The notes: generated from the letters alone by a model not told the origin. Positions 26,341-33,762 are shown, numbered from the stretch's first letter. The stretch is DNA of 39,160 bases from Candidatus Woesearchaeota archaeon (GCA_023266675.1 JAHFPP010000005.1:1-39160), one strand, 5' to 3'. A program made the numbers and translations.

Positions 26341-27492
26341 CTAGAACGGAATTCTAAATTGGTAATCTCTAAGGTTGCCGTCTCGTGATTTGTATGAGAC
26401 AAGCGTTGCATCGTGACCTAAAAGCGGAACTGCCTTTTGGAGTCCGATTTCTATCTCTGCATTGTTCAAAGGATATAACTTCGCTTTTTCTTGATTTTTG
26501 GTTTCCTTAGTATAAACTAATGTTTGATATCTCATTATTTCATGAATATCTACAAGAAGTTGTGCAGGCATTGGAATAATTGACATTTCCAATGGAACTT
26601 TATTTCTAACTTTTGATCTTGGGTTTGAAAAATGGTCAAGTGTCAAGTAATAACCCGCTATGTCATGTGCATCCCAATTGAATAATTTTGAATTTTCTTT
26701 TCCGTAATCCCAGGTGAATCTATCGCGATGTTGAACATCAGTACATAAATGGTTTGAAATTAATGACATCGAAAGAGCATATTTTGAATCATCATTTATT
26801 ACAGGTATCCCGTATAAATTGAATTTATAATTCTCTCTGTGTGGAATTCTTGAAGGGACAGTAACTCTAGCTATCGCTCCTTCAATATCTACTCTCTTCG
26901 CATCTTGGTATAACTCAATTTTAACAGGGAATCCTTGACGCATGATATAACCATATAGTTTTGTGCCTTCAATTATCTCATTTAAATGAAACTTTCTTTT
27001 TCTTCCGTCATTTCCAAAAATAGGCATGTATGAAACTGCAGCGCGAGGACCTGAAACTTGACTGAATCTTTCTTTTAACAGGTCTCTTGGGATTTTTCCG
27101 GTGTCTCTCATTGCCTTAACAGCTTCATCTTTACTGTGGAATCTTGGGAAATAGATTTCCTCGCCGTGCTTCATAAATTTTCTGCTTGCAGCGCTTCTTG
27201 TAAAATAAATTCTCTCTTCATCCAATCCACTTTTATTATCTGATTCATCATCCTCATTTACTCTTTTCTTTTTATTCACTTTATAACTGGTATATTCTTC
27301 AGGAACTAAATACTGTTCTTTTGCATCAATAATTATTAGTACATCTCTTGGAAGAATTAGCTTTCCAAACGAGTCTTGTCTTGATGCAAGTTCTACGGCT
27401 TCATCAATACTCTTTACAATAACTCTTTCAGGCTTGCCTTCACTAATCTCTCTGGCTTTCGGTTTGTGGAATATCTGTTCTTTGTTTGACAT
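26341..27492 (-). CDS. Hypothetical protein, 383 aa
   Basis: An intact soluble protein of unknown family. It has a charged, possibly disordered N-terminal part with a Lys/Asp/Glu stretch at about 72-92, then a larger alpha/beta region. No catalytic motif, membrane helix or signal peptide is seen. A TATA-like AATTTATATATTG at about 27525-27537 lies upstream on the minus strand. It lies alone between the DUF6159-like gene and the tRNA-Arg repeats. The length and clean frame make it a real gene. Confidence 0.65.
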   Translation of the reverse strand: MSNKEQIFHKPKAREISEGKPERVIVKSIDEAVELASRQDSFGKLILPRDVLIIIDAKEQYLVPEEYTSYKVNKKKRVNEDDESDNKSGLDEERIYFTRSAASRKFMKHGEEIYFPRFHSKDEAVKAMRDTGKIPRDLLKERFSQVSGPRAAVSYMPIFGNDGRKRKFHLNEIIEGTKLYGYIMRQGFPVKIELYQDAKRVDIEGAIARVTVPSRIPHRENYKFNLYGIPVINDDSKYALSMSLISNHLCTDVQHRDRFTWDYGKENSKLFNWDAHDIAGYYLTLDHFSNPRSKVRNKVPLEMSIIPMPAQLLVDIHEIMRYQTLVYTKETKNQEKAKLYPLNNAEIEIGLQKAVPLLGHDATLVSYKSRDGNLRDYQFRIPF

Positions 27493-27601
27493 ATGTATTC
27501 AACTCTTAATAGCGAGTCATACACAATATATAAATTCTTCTTTACTAAAAAGTGATTACCTAATTATAATTAGAAGCAGAAAATAAATAATTAAAATAAT
27601 A

Positions 27602-27785
27602 AATAAATGAGCCAGAAGTTGATTGTCACCGACCTTTTTAATAAAAAGCTCGAGCAAAAACAGGAAGAATTGAAAAAATGAGCCAGAAGTTGATTGTCAC
27701 TAAACTTTTACAAAAGTTTAATCAAAAGAGGATTGATTTTTAAAACAAAATCAATTTTTTTAAAAATAATAAATGAGCCAGAAGG
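27602..27785. repeat. Repeated fragments of the tRNA-Arg 3' end
   Basis: A 22-nt sequence beginning TGAGCCAGAAG and ending TTGATTGTCAC occurs at about 27608-27629 and again at 27679-27700. Its first 11 nt occur a third time at 27774-27784 as the 3' end of the tRNA gene (discriminator, acceptor strand and start of the T stem). Each spacer also holds a short hairpin (CTTTTTAATAAAAAG and AAACTTTTACAAAAGTTT). Partial tRNA 3'-end copies like these are left when an element integrates at a tRNA and is later lost; slippage is an alternative. The repeats number two plus one, too few and unevenly spaced for CRISPR. Confidence 0.7.
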
Positions 27786-27867
27786 GATTTGAACCCTCGT
27801 CAACCGGTAGCTTCGCAAATATTTTGCACCGAAGCCGGCCGCACTATCCAGGTTATGCTACAGGCCC
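27774..27867 (-). tRNA. tRNA-Arg (anticodon TCG) with a 20-nt intron
   Basis: On the minus strand the gene starts GGGCCTG and folds as: acceptor stem with CTGGCTC (one T:T mismatch), D arm GCAT/GTGC, anticodon stem GCCGG/CCGGT, T arm GAGGG-TTCAAAT-CCCTT, discriminator A. The anticodon loop is CTTCGG plus A38, giving anticodon TCG. Between position 37 and 38 sits an intron of 20 nt (27809-27828) that forms GCTTCG/CGAAGC and GCAAA/TTTGC pairs, the bulge-helix-bulge setting used by archaeal splicing endonuclease. Mature length is 74 nt. CCA is not encoded. The Dus gene for tRNA modification lies 39 nt upstream. Confidence 0.85.
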
Positions 27868-27906
27868 ACTGATATTCTTATTAAAAATTCGCCGTACTTA
27901 AAAAGC

Positions 27907-28743
27907 TTATGGCTCAATCATTCTGTCTTTGGAAGTTTCTTCCCGTCCAATGTACTTGTTTACGTTGTCAACATATTTCTGGTTAGTTTCAAACTTTCGT
28001 GAAAGTTCAAGAAATTCTTCTCTTAACTTATTAATATCTGGAACTTCTTTTCCTTTCATCATGTTGAATATCGCAGGATTTGTTACGGCAGCTCGCCCAA
28101 TCATTGCCCCTTTGACTCCAATCTCTTTTAGCCTTTGTATATCCTCTTTTGTTTTTACGTCTCCATTTGCAATAATCATTTTCCCTGTTTTCACACAATC
28201 AGTATATGCACTCCAGTCTGCTTTTTCAGAATACTTCTCTCCTCCGTGTCTTGCGTGCACTACATAGAAATCAGCTTCAACGTTGTTTATAAGATTCAAA
28301 TATACTTTTTTTTCTTTCTCAAACCTATTCATTCCAAGGCGCATTTTAAGGCTCACGTTGTATCCGTGGTCTTTGACGATATTTGTAAGCGTTTTTATCT
28401 TGTTTGTCCTCTTTATAAGTGCGCAGCCCTGCCCTGTGTTTATTATCTTTGGGCTAGGGCACCCAAGGTTAAAGTTAAATCCTGTAAACCCTTTACCGTT
28501 TGGCGAGAAATCTTTTAGGAATTTTTTTAAAACATCATCTTTAGAAACGAGTATCTGTATCTGCGTTGGCGTATCATTATCAACTGTCAGGCGCGCCCAT
28601 GTGGACTTGTTGTTTCGTGTGAGTCCTGCAACTCTTACCATCTCAGTGAACGTCAGGTCTGCTCCGTATTTGTAGCATAGTGCTCTGAATGCCTGGCAGG
28701 AGTAATCTTCAAGCGGCGCAACCATGTACTTAAAATCCGTCAT
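27907..28743 (-). CDS. dus: tRNA-dihydrouridine synthase
   Basis: A 278-residue FMN enzyme that reduces uridines in the tRNA D loop. The TIM-barrel motifs are clear: MVAPLEDYS at the N-terminus, NLGCPSP at 92-98, the catalytic cysteine Cys107 in TGQGCALI, VVHARHG for FMN contact, IANGDVKTKED and MIGRAAVTNP at the phosphate-binding end. The protein is shorter than bacterial Dus, with an abbreviated C-terminal helical domain. On the minus strand a T/A-rich TTTTTTAAAAAAAAG lies about 26 nt before the ATG, so it is likely leaderless. It lies upstream of the tRNA-Arg gene on the same strand. Confidence 0.93.
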   Translation of the reverse strand: MTDFKYMVAPLEDYSCQAFRALCYKYGADLTFTEMVRVAGLTRNNKSTWARLTVDNDTPTQIQILVSKDDVLKKFLKDFSPNGKGFTGFNFNLGCPSPKIINTGQGCALIKRTNKIKTLTNIVKDHGYNVSLKMRLGMNRFEKEKKVYLNLINNVEADFYVVHARHGGEKYSEKADWSAYTDCVKTGKMIIANGDVKTKEDIQRLKEIGVKGAMIGRAAVTNPAIFNMMKGKEVPDINKLREEFLELSRKFETNQKYVDNVNKYIGREETSKDRMIEP

Positions 28744-28827
28744 AAAACTCTAAAACTTTCTTTTTTTTAAAAAACTTTGCTAATAAAATTTATATATTTT
28801 GTATCTTATTAGTAGTAATAACAGTAA

Positions 28828-28838
28828 AATTTATAAAC
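28828..28838 (+). promoter_or_regulatory. TATA box for the proteasome-like gene
   Basis: AATTTATAAAC is centred about 27 nt before the ATG at 28860, with no ribosome site in between, so the transcript is probably leaderless. Confidence 0.6.
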
Positions 28839-28859
28839 CATAACTAATTCTTCATCATT

Positions 28860-29630
28860 ATGTCAATATTAATAGGAGTACAGGCAAAAGAAGGTGCAGT
28901 ATTCGTAAGTGATTATACTCCTCAAAGAGAAGGGAAAAAACCAAGAATTAGTCATTTATTACATTTAACTGAATCTAACGGAGAAGCTCTCCTTAAATCA
29001 GGAATCTATTTTGGTACAATCTGTGAACTCCCTATTCTTGTTACATCAAATATTGACAAAAAACATTTATCAGAATTCCCGGATATTTTTGACTTATTAA
29101 CAGATCCTTTTTTCAGTGGACTTAATCTTGATGCTAATTATGAGCCTCTGTCTGAGTTTAAAAGGAAACTTCAAAATATTCCACATGAATTAAAAGATAA
29201 GTATAATGCTGTAGGTTTATATCTTCGATCCACTGTTAGTATAAATGAAGATGTTGGTGTTCTAAGATTATCTGAAAAATCTTTGCCAGATATTTTAAGA
29301 ATAAGCCATTCTCGAGTTTTGGATAAACAGCCATTTATGGTTATAGGCCAAAAATCAACTTTTTACTCCAGTGAATATCTTTTTAAGATGCTTCACGGAA
29401 ACTCTCCTACTTCGCTTCCATCAATTGAAGATGCGTTGGAACTTGCTGCTACTGCCATGAATATCGCTTTTGATAAAGGGCGAAATATTCATTCAGGATA
29501 CCAAGTGGTTGTTGCAGAGAGAATTAATGGAAGTAACCGAATAAAAACCGCAATGAACCCATCTGCGAACTATATTGATACATCTTCAATACAATATTTA
29601 TGCCCAAGATTTGAGAGAACACTTAATTAG
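28860..29630 (+). CDS. Diverged proteasome-like (Ntn-hydrolase fold) protein
   Basis: A 256-residue protein. The start SILIGVQAKEGAVFVSD reads like a proteasome beta subunit after processing (TTTVGI-K-DGVVLAAD): if Met is removed, Ser takes the place of catalytic Thr1 and Asp falls exactly at position 17. The later blocks FMVIGQKSTFYSSEYLFKML and IEDALELAATAMNIAFDKG match the conserved second half of proteasome subunits, ending in SGYQVVVAERI. The expected Lys33 is not visible; a histidine lies nearby. So this may be an inactive or unusual Ntn hydrolase. The resemblance is by eye and needs structure-based support. It is a single gene with its own leaderless promoter. Confidence 0.55.
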   Translation: MSILIGVQAKEGAVFVSDYTPQREGKKPRISHLLHLTESNGEALLKSGIYFGTICELPILVTSNIDKKHLSEFPDIFDLLTDPFFSGLNLDANYEPLSEFKRKLQNIPHELKDKYNAVGLYLRSTVSINEDVGVLRLSEKSLPDILRISHSRVLDKQPFMVIGQKSTFYSSEYLFKMLHGNSPTSLPSIEDALELAATAMNIAFDKGRNIHSGYQVVVAERINGSNRIKTAMNPSANYIDTSSIQYLCPRFERTLN

Positions 29631-29672
29631 TCATTCTTCAATATTTATATATAGAAACAAACTCTTACTCTT

Positions 29673-30098
29673 ATGGCATCTAAAATAAGAATAATATGTG
29701 TCGGAAAAGTAAAGGAATCTCATATCACAACTGGAATAAATGAATTCTTAAAACGATTAACTCCTTTTGTTAAAGTTGAAATTGTTGAGTTGAAAGATGA
29801 GGGTGTAAAAAAGGAAGCGGAGAAACTTACTAACTACCTTGGTTCAAACACGTTTACGCTTGACGAGAATGGAAAAGAATATTCATCAGTAAGTTTTTCA
29901 GAACTTATAAAAAAACAAGAGGGCACACTCACTTTTATTATCGGCGGGCATGATGGCATTGATGATTCCCTAAAATTGAAGTCAACCAGGATATCTCTTT
30001 CCAAAATGACTTTCACCCATGAAATGGCAAGGCTTTTTCTAATCGAGCAGGTATACAGAGCGTATATGATCATTGGCAACAGAAAATACCACAGATAA
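29673..30098 (+). CDS. rlmH: 23S rRNA (pseudouridine-1915 N3) methyltransferase RlmH
   Basis: A 141-residue SPOUT-type methyltransferase that methylates a pseudouridine in helix 69 of 23S rRNA. Family features: N-terminal IRIICVGKVKE, the SAM-binding loop FIIGGHDGID at about 88-97, the LSKMTFTHEMARLFLIEQVYRA block, and the C-terminal YHR. The usual sequence is IGGAxG; here the alanine is histidine (GGHDG). Length is about average for the family. ATATTTATATATAG at 29641-29654, about 25 nt before the ATG, indicates a leaderless transcript. Confidence 0.92.
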   Translation: MASKIRIICVGKVKESHITTGINEFLKRLTPFVKVEIVELKDEGVKKEAEKLTNYLGSNTFTLDENGKEYSSVSFSELIKKQEGTLTFIIGGHDGIDDSLKLKSTRISLSKMTFTHEMARLFLIEQVYRAYMIIGNRKYHR

Positions 30099-30160
30099 TA
30101 AATCTCTTTTTCTCTATTTTATCACATAGTTTTTTAAATAACAATCAAATAATTTAGATA

Positions 30161-30919
30161 ATGAACAAAAAAATTCTTTTTTTTGCAGTTCTTTTTTTAC
30201 TATCATTTAACCTAATATACCTTGTTTCAGCAGAAAAACCTGAAGACATTAAACTCACAAATTATGTTAATGATTACGCAGGCATTCTCACTTCAGAACA
30301 GAATTCAGCAATCTCAAAAGAGCTTGAGCAGATATTTAAAAGCGGAGAAGCAGAAGTTGCGATTCTAACAGTAAGATCACTAGATGGGATGCCAATTGAG
30401 GACTTTTCATACAAAGTTGCTGAAGGAAAACTTGGAGACGCAACAAAAAACAACGGACTTTTGATTCTAATCGCAGTTGAAGACAGAAAATACCGCTTTG
30501 AAGTTGGACGAGGACTTGAGCCAATATTTAATGACGCAAAGATAACAAGAATAGGAAGAACTTACCTTGTTCCAAGTTTTAAGCAGGGAGATTATTACAC
30601 AGGGCTCTACTCTTCAACGCTTGCAATAAAAAGCGTATTACTAAATGATACAGCGTCAGAATATTATGTCAAAGAGCCATTAACAACTTTTCAGGTAAGT
30701 CCGCTGATGGTATTCTTCGCAATATTCATCTTAATTTCCTTAATCTCTGCATTAATCCGAACAGCGGCAAGAAAGAAAAAAGATGACAATCTTTTCTTTG
30801 CAGCAATACTTGTCTCAGAACTATTAAAGGGAGGAGGCAAAGGAGGCTTTGGCGGAGGCGGTTTTGGAGGATTTGGAGGAGGGTCGTTTGGGGGAGGCGG
30901 CGGTGGAGGGAGTTGGTAA
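30161..30919 (+). CDS. TPM-domain exported membrane protein
   Basis: A 252-residue protein with a signal peptide (1-25), a TPM domain (about 33-155, starting VNDYAGILTSEQ, with RKYRFEVGRGLEP), a membrane helix (about 172-192, FFAIFILISLISALI) and a C-terminal tail of glycine repeats ending GGGSW. Proteins of this layout (YgcG-type) are found beside LemA in many bacteria; the TPM domain has been reported to act as a phosphatase in some, and to assist photosystem II repair in plants, so the exact role here is open. It leads a three-gene operon with a zinc-ribbon protein and LemA. Confidence 0.88.
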   Translation: MNKKILFFAVLFLLSFNLIYLVSAEKPEDIKLTNYVNDYAGILTSEQNSAISKELEQIFKSGEAEVAILTVRSLDGMPIEDFSYKVAEGKLGDATKNNGLLILIAVEDRKYRFEVGRGLEPIFNDAKITRIGRTYLVPSFKQGDYYTGLYSSTLAIKSVLLNDTASEYYVKEPLTTFQVSPLMVFFAIFILISLISALIRTAARKKKDDNLFFAAILVSELLKGGGKGGFGGGGFGGFGGGSFGGGGGGGSW

Positions 30920-30921
30920 AC

Positions 30922-31173
30922 ATGTTTAACTTTTTTAAAAAATCAAGAGAAGAAATGAAAAAAGAAATTAAAGGAAAGACAAAGTTTGGAGAGCCGATAC
31001 TTATTTGTCCAAGATGTAACAAAGGCATGGATAAGATAAAAAAGCATGAAATCATAATTGACACTTGCCGTAAATGCAACGGGCTTTGGCTTGATGACAA
31101 AGAAATTGAAAAGATAATTGAAGCAGCGCATAATGCAGCAAACAAGGATAAAGCTTTTAAAAAGAAAAAATAA
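30922..31173 (+). CDS. Zinc-ribbon (TFIIB-like zinc finger) protein
   Basis: An 83-residue cytoplasmic protein with a single zinc ribbon: CPRCNKGMD at about 31-34 and TCRKCNGLWLD, giving two CxxC knuckles about 20 residues apart with the GLWLD motif typical of the zf-TFIIB family (PF13453). I start at ATG 30922, 2 nt after the TPM stop and behind GGAGGG; the frame could open earlier at a TTG inside the previous gene. It is between TPM and LemA, which also often have such a zinc ribbon nearby. Confidence 0.85.
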   Translation: MFNFFKKSREEMKKEIKGKTKFGEPILICPRCNKGMDKIKKHEIIIDTCRKCNGLWLDDKEIEKIIEAAHNAANKDKAFKKKK

Positions 31174-31198
31174 ACAATGAACTGGAGGAGAGAAAAAA

Positions 31199-31822
31199 AT
31201 GGCAAAAAAAGAAACTAATTTTTTTAGCGCAAATAAGACATGGATAATTATTGGAGTAATAATTCTGTTTGTGCTTATGTTAATAGGCTGGTTTGCAGGA
31301 ACATACAACTCGCTTGTTAGTAACGACGAGAATGTGAATGCGAAGTGGGCAAACGTGCAGTCAGCATACCAGCGAAGGGCAGACCTTATACCAAACCTTG
31401 TATCAACAGTGCAGGGAGCAGTCAAGTTTGAACAAACAACACAGACACAGATTGCAGCGCTTAGAACTGGCGCAGTAGCTGCAGCAGCAGAAGTAAAGGC
31501 AGCAACAACACCAGCACAGCTTGATGCAGCAAACGCAAAAGTAGACGCACAATTACAGGCATATAGGTCGCTTAACATCAACGTTGAAAATTATCCTCAG
31601 CTTAAGGCAACTGAAAACTTCCTATCACTTCAGGATGAACTGGCAGGAACTGAAAACAGGGTCAAAGTTGAAAGAGACAATTTTAACGCGGCAGTAAAAG
31701 CATACAATATCAATGTAAGGCGTTTCCCGTCAAATCTTGTTGCAGGAATGTTCGGATTTTCAACTAAAACATCATTTGAAGCAGAAAGCGGCTCAGAAAA
31801 AGCACCAAGCGTTAAGTTTTGA
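31199..31822 (+). CDS. lemA: LemA-family membrane protein
   Basis: A 207-residue protein with an N-terminal membrane helix (about 15-37, TWIIIGVIILFVLMLIGWF) and a helical exterior domain. The LemA signature is present: YNSLVSNDENVNAKWANVQS, YQRRADLIPNLV, NYPQLKATENFLSLQDEL and VRRFPSNLVA. LemA is a widespread exterior helical protein of unclear function, usually paired with TPM proteins. Strong ribosome site CTGGAGGAG before ATG 31199. Last gene of the TPM operon; a T-rich terminator follows. Confidence 0.93.
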   Translation: MAKKETNFFSANKTWIIIGVIILFVLMLIGWFAGTYNSLVSNDENVNAKWANVQSAYQRRADLIPNLVSTVQGAVKFEQTTQTQIAALRTGAVAAAAEVKAATTPAQLDAANAKVDAQLQAYRSLNINVENYPQLKATENFLSLQDELAGTENRVKVERDNFNAAVKAYNINVRRFPSNLVAGMFGFSTKTSFEAESGSEKAPSVKF

Positions 31823-31846
31823 ATAAAAGCTTTTTTTATTTTTTAT
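31823..31846 (+). terminator. T-rich terminator after lemA
   Basis: AAAAGCTTTTTTTATTTTTT right after the lemA stop includes a short AAAAGCTTTT palindrome and long T-runs, the usual archaeal stop signal on the plus strand. Confidence 0.55.
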
Positions 31847-31904
31847 CTTATCTTTTTATGGATTTTTTATACATTCTATCTTTTTTCAAAATAAATACCG
31901 ACTT

Positions 31905-31939
31905 AATCAAAAAAATAAAAAAGTCCCAAGCTTAGGGAC
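31905..31939 (-). terminator. Hairpin terminator on the minus strand
   Basis: GTCCC (31923-31927) and GGGAC (31935-31939) form a perfect 5-bp stem around a 7-nt loop. On the minus strand it is followed by TTTTTTATTTTTTT. No annotated minus-strand gene ends here, so it implies a short transcript entering from the right. Confidence 0.65.
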
Positions 31940-31957
31940 AAATGGAAGCTAGTTGAT

Positions 31958-32017
31958 TTAGGTCATGGAAACCACCTCCTCTGGTATATTATCCATTTTG
32001 TTGGGGATAATAAACAT
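31958..32017 (-). CDS. Candidate 19-aa small protein or leader peptide
   Basis: On the minus strand an ORF encodes MFIIPNKMDNIPEEVVSMT. It is bracketed by a promoter-like GTTATAAAGC at about 32076-32085 and by the terminator at 31905-31939, so a unit of about 150 nt is expected. AAAGGAAG lies upstream of the ATG, and a very strong AGGAGGTGG lies near the ORF end before an in-frame ATG-ACC-TAA. The strong ribosome site inside may be the real signal, or the RNA may act without translation. This is the main content of the 324-nt gap 31823-32146. Confidence 0.4.
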   Translation of the reverse strand: MFIIPNKMDNIPEEVVSMT

Positions 32018-32146
32018 AAGAAGAACTTCCTTTTTAATGATGTGAAAGCGACTTAAAGAATCAACCTTCATAAGCTTTATAACTCAACTTTTATTATCAT
32101 ATTATATCCCTTATTATATTGTTCAACAAATTTCAGGTGGTAATAA

Positions 32147-32845
32147 ATGCTTCATTTGGTATACAGCCCCAAATGGTTTTATGGCGAAGCCATATTAATC
32201 GACTTAGTGAGTGTTTTTGTACTCGCGCTTGTCGCATTTTTTAGTCTAAGATACTATAAAATAAAAAAGAATGAGAACTATCTTTACCTTGCAATCTCAT
32301 TTGGTATTCTTGCACTCTCATTCATCTTTAAAATATTGATGAACTTTTCAATAAACTATAACGAGGTTGAAACAAGGCAGGTTGGGCTTATGGTATTAAC
32401 CTATCAAACGGTAGAATCATCGGATATACTTTTCTTCCTTGGATTTCTGCTTTATAGAATCCTGACATTAGTTGGTCTGTATGTGCTGTATTCGTTATAC
32501 CATAAGCAGACAAAGCAAAATCATTTCCTCATAGTCTCGTTATTGGTTGCTTTGGCATACTTTAGCTATTCATCCTATTACGTCTTTCACACAGTATCAT
32601 TCATACTGTTAATATTGATTTTAATACAGTATCTAACAAATTATGTTGACAAGAAACATTTCTCAACTATCCTCATGACTATAAGCTTTGTAACAATTGC
32701 GTTTAGTCAGATACTCTTCATCCTCATCGGATTCAATCCGGAAATATATGTGGCTGCAGAATTAACACAGCTTATAGGGTACATTGGTATATTAACAACT
32801 TTTTTAACGGTGCTAAAGAGTGGCTACAAAAAGAACAAGAATTGA
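32147..32845 (+). CDS. Seven-helix membrane protein, unknown function
   Basis: A 232-residue protein of about seven hydrophobic segments, the first at about 16-35, with a short cytoplasmic Lys-rich end. No transport motif, Cys/His cluster or retinal-lysine pattern was recognised; the last helix lacks the lysine expected for a rhodopsin. CAGGTGGTAAT gives a good ribosome site before ATG 32147. It overlaps the winged-helix gene downstream, so the two form a transcription unit. A paired membrane protein and small DNA-binding protein suggests signalling from the membrane to transcription, which is inference. Confidence 0.75.
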   Translation: MLHLVYSPKWFYGEAILIDLVSVFVLALVAFFSLRYYKIKKNENYLYLAISFGILALSFIFKILMNFSINYNEVETRQVGLMVLTYQTVESSDILFFLGFLLYRILTLVGLYVLYSLYHKQTKQNHFLIVSLLVALAYFSYSSYYVFHTVSFILLILILIQYLTNYVDKKHFSTILMTISFVTIAFSQILFILIGFNPEIYVAAELTQLIGYIGILTTFLTVLKSGYKKNKN

Positions 32846-33092
32846 CATCATTGGTGACATGCTTGAGTCCATAGTAAACAAGGGCGGAAGCATAAAACCG
32901 ACACACTTGATGTACAAATCCAACCTTGCGCACGGGCAGATGCAGCTGTATCTTGAAGAGCTTGTATCAAAAGAGCTTGTTGAGAAAATCAAAAAAGGAG
33001 ACTATGACTACATAACAATAACCAATAAGGGCTACGAGTTTGCGCACAAGTTAAAAGAGATGAAAGAATTCGAGAAGGCTTTCGGGCTTTAA
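32820..33092 (+). CDS. Winged-helix DNA-binding protein
   Basis: A 90-residue protein starting at GTG 32820, overlapping the upstream gene by 26 nt. It is a single winged helix: helices around residues 6-20, 24-33 and 36-50 (THLMYKSNLAHGQMQLYLEE as the recognition region), then a beta wing (YDYITITNKGYEFAHKL) and a C-terminal helix. It resembles archaeal single-domain winged-helix regulators of the HTH_45 type. It probably regulates genes together with the membrane protein encoded just before it. Confidence 0.82.
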   Translation: MATKRTRIDIIGDMLESIVNKGGSIKPTHLMYKSNLAHGQMQLYLEELVSKELVEKIKKGDYDYITITNKGYEFAHKLKEMKEFEKAFGL

Positions 33093-33147
33093 TATTTTCT
33101 AACTAAAAACAGTATAATTTTTAAACTATTATTCAATTCTTTATCTC

Positions 33148-33396
33148 ATGGAGAAAGATTCAGCAACGCAAGCTAAGGACGATGTCAAAAAACAGGTTGT
33201 TTACTCTAAAAACAACTATAAAAAACTTAACAGCCACATAAACTTTAATATTGAAAAAAAGAAGGGAAACGCCAGAAAAAGAGACACAAGCCTACGCTGC
33301 TGTCTTTGCAGAAAGAAATTCGTTCTTCCATTCAAACCTCGTTTTCCTGAAGTGTACTGCGATGAATGCTTTAAGAAAAAAGATAATTACAGATAA
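33148..33396 (+). CDS. Small zinc-finger protein (CxxC...CxxC)
   Basis: An 82-residue basic protein. The C-terminal part carries a zinc knuckle pair, RCCLCRKKFVLPFKP and VYCDECF, that is CxxC then 16 residues then CxxC, close to the CxxC-x17-CxxC family. The N-terminal half is Lys/Asn-rich and probably flexible, fitting contact with nucleic acid. A TATA-like AATTTTTAAAC lies about 30 nt upstream. It is followed by tRNA-Ala on the other strand. Confidence 0.78.
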   Translation: MEKDSATQAKDDVKKQVVYSKNNYKKLNSHINFNIEKKKGNARKRDTSLRCCLCRKKFVLPFKPRFPEVYCDECFKKKDNYR

Positions 33397-33418
33397 TTCT
33401 CTAATAATTTAATAAAAA

Positions 33419-33493
33419 TGGACAAGCCGGGATTTGAACCCGGAGTCTCCTCGCTGCCAGCGAGGCACGATAACCGGATTACGCTACTTGCCC
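33419..33493 (-). tRNA. tRNA-Ala (anticodon GGC)
   Basis: On the minus strand the gene starts GGGCAAG and pairs with CTTGTCC; the third pair is G3:U70, the identity mark of alanine tRNAs. Anticodon stem CCTCG/CGAGG holds loop CTGGCAG, giving anticodon GGC. T arm is CCGGG-TTCAAAT-CCCGG, discriminator A, with no encoded CCA. The D stem is weak (three pairs). No intron. Length 75 nt. Confidence 0.9.
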
Positions 33494-33543
33494 GCGGACT
33501 AACTTTTTAGAAAAATGTTTTTGTTTAAAAAACTTTGTCAATA

Positions 33544-33762
33544 CTATTTCTTTCTCACTGCAAGCCGAACGTCGCCGTCATTCACAGTTGTTCTTCCTGA
33601 GTGTTTTGCTATCTTTACTGCCTGCTCGCAGATTTCATTTGCCTTTTCATGTACAGCGTCGGCAAGCTTCTCCGCAGCATCCTTGGAAACCCTGTGTGCG
33701 CCGCACTCTTCAAGGATTCTTGCCATGACTTTTGCTGGTATCGGTTTAGTGTTTCTTCCCAT
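33544..33762 (-). CDS. Archaeal histone
   Basis: A 72-residue single histone fold (HMf/HTz type) that wraps DNA as dimers and larger multimers. The three helices are visible: IPAKVMARILEECG, then the long VSKDAAEKLADAVHEKANEICEQAVKIAKHSG, then TVNDGDVRLAVRKK. The RTTVNDGDVRLA end is a strong family mark. On the minus strand GTTTTTATAA lies about 27 nt before the ATG, so the message is probably leaderless. Single gene unit between tRNA-Ala and an orphan. Confidence 0.95.
   Translation of the reverse strand: MGRNTKPIPAKVMARILEECGAHRVSKDAAEKLADAVHEKANEICEQAVKIAKHSGRTTVNDGDVRLAVRKK

Noticed and set aside
27602-27785. Possible CRISPR-like repeats downstream of the tRNA
   Set aside because: Only two full copies plus a part, with spacers of unlike content that contain hairpins, and the repeat equals the tRNA 3' end. 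No cas genes are present.
32147-32845. Microbial rhodopsin
   Set aside because: Seven helices are present but the retinal-binding lysine pattern in the last helix is missing.
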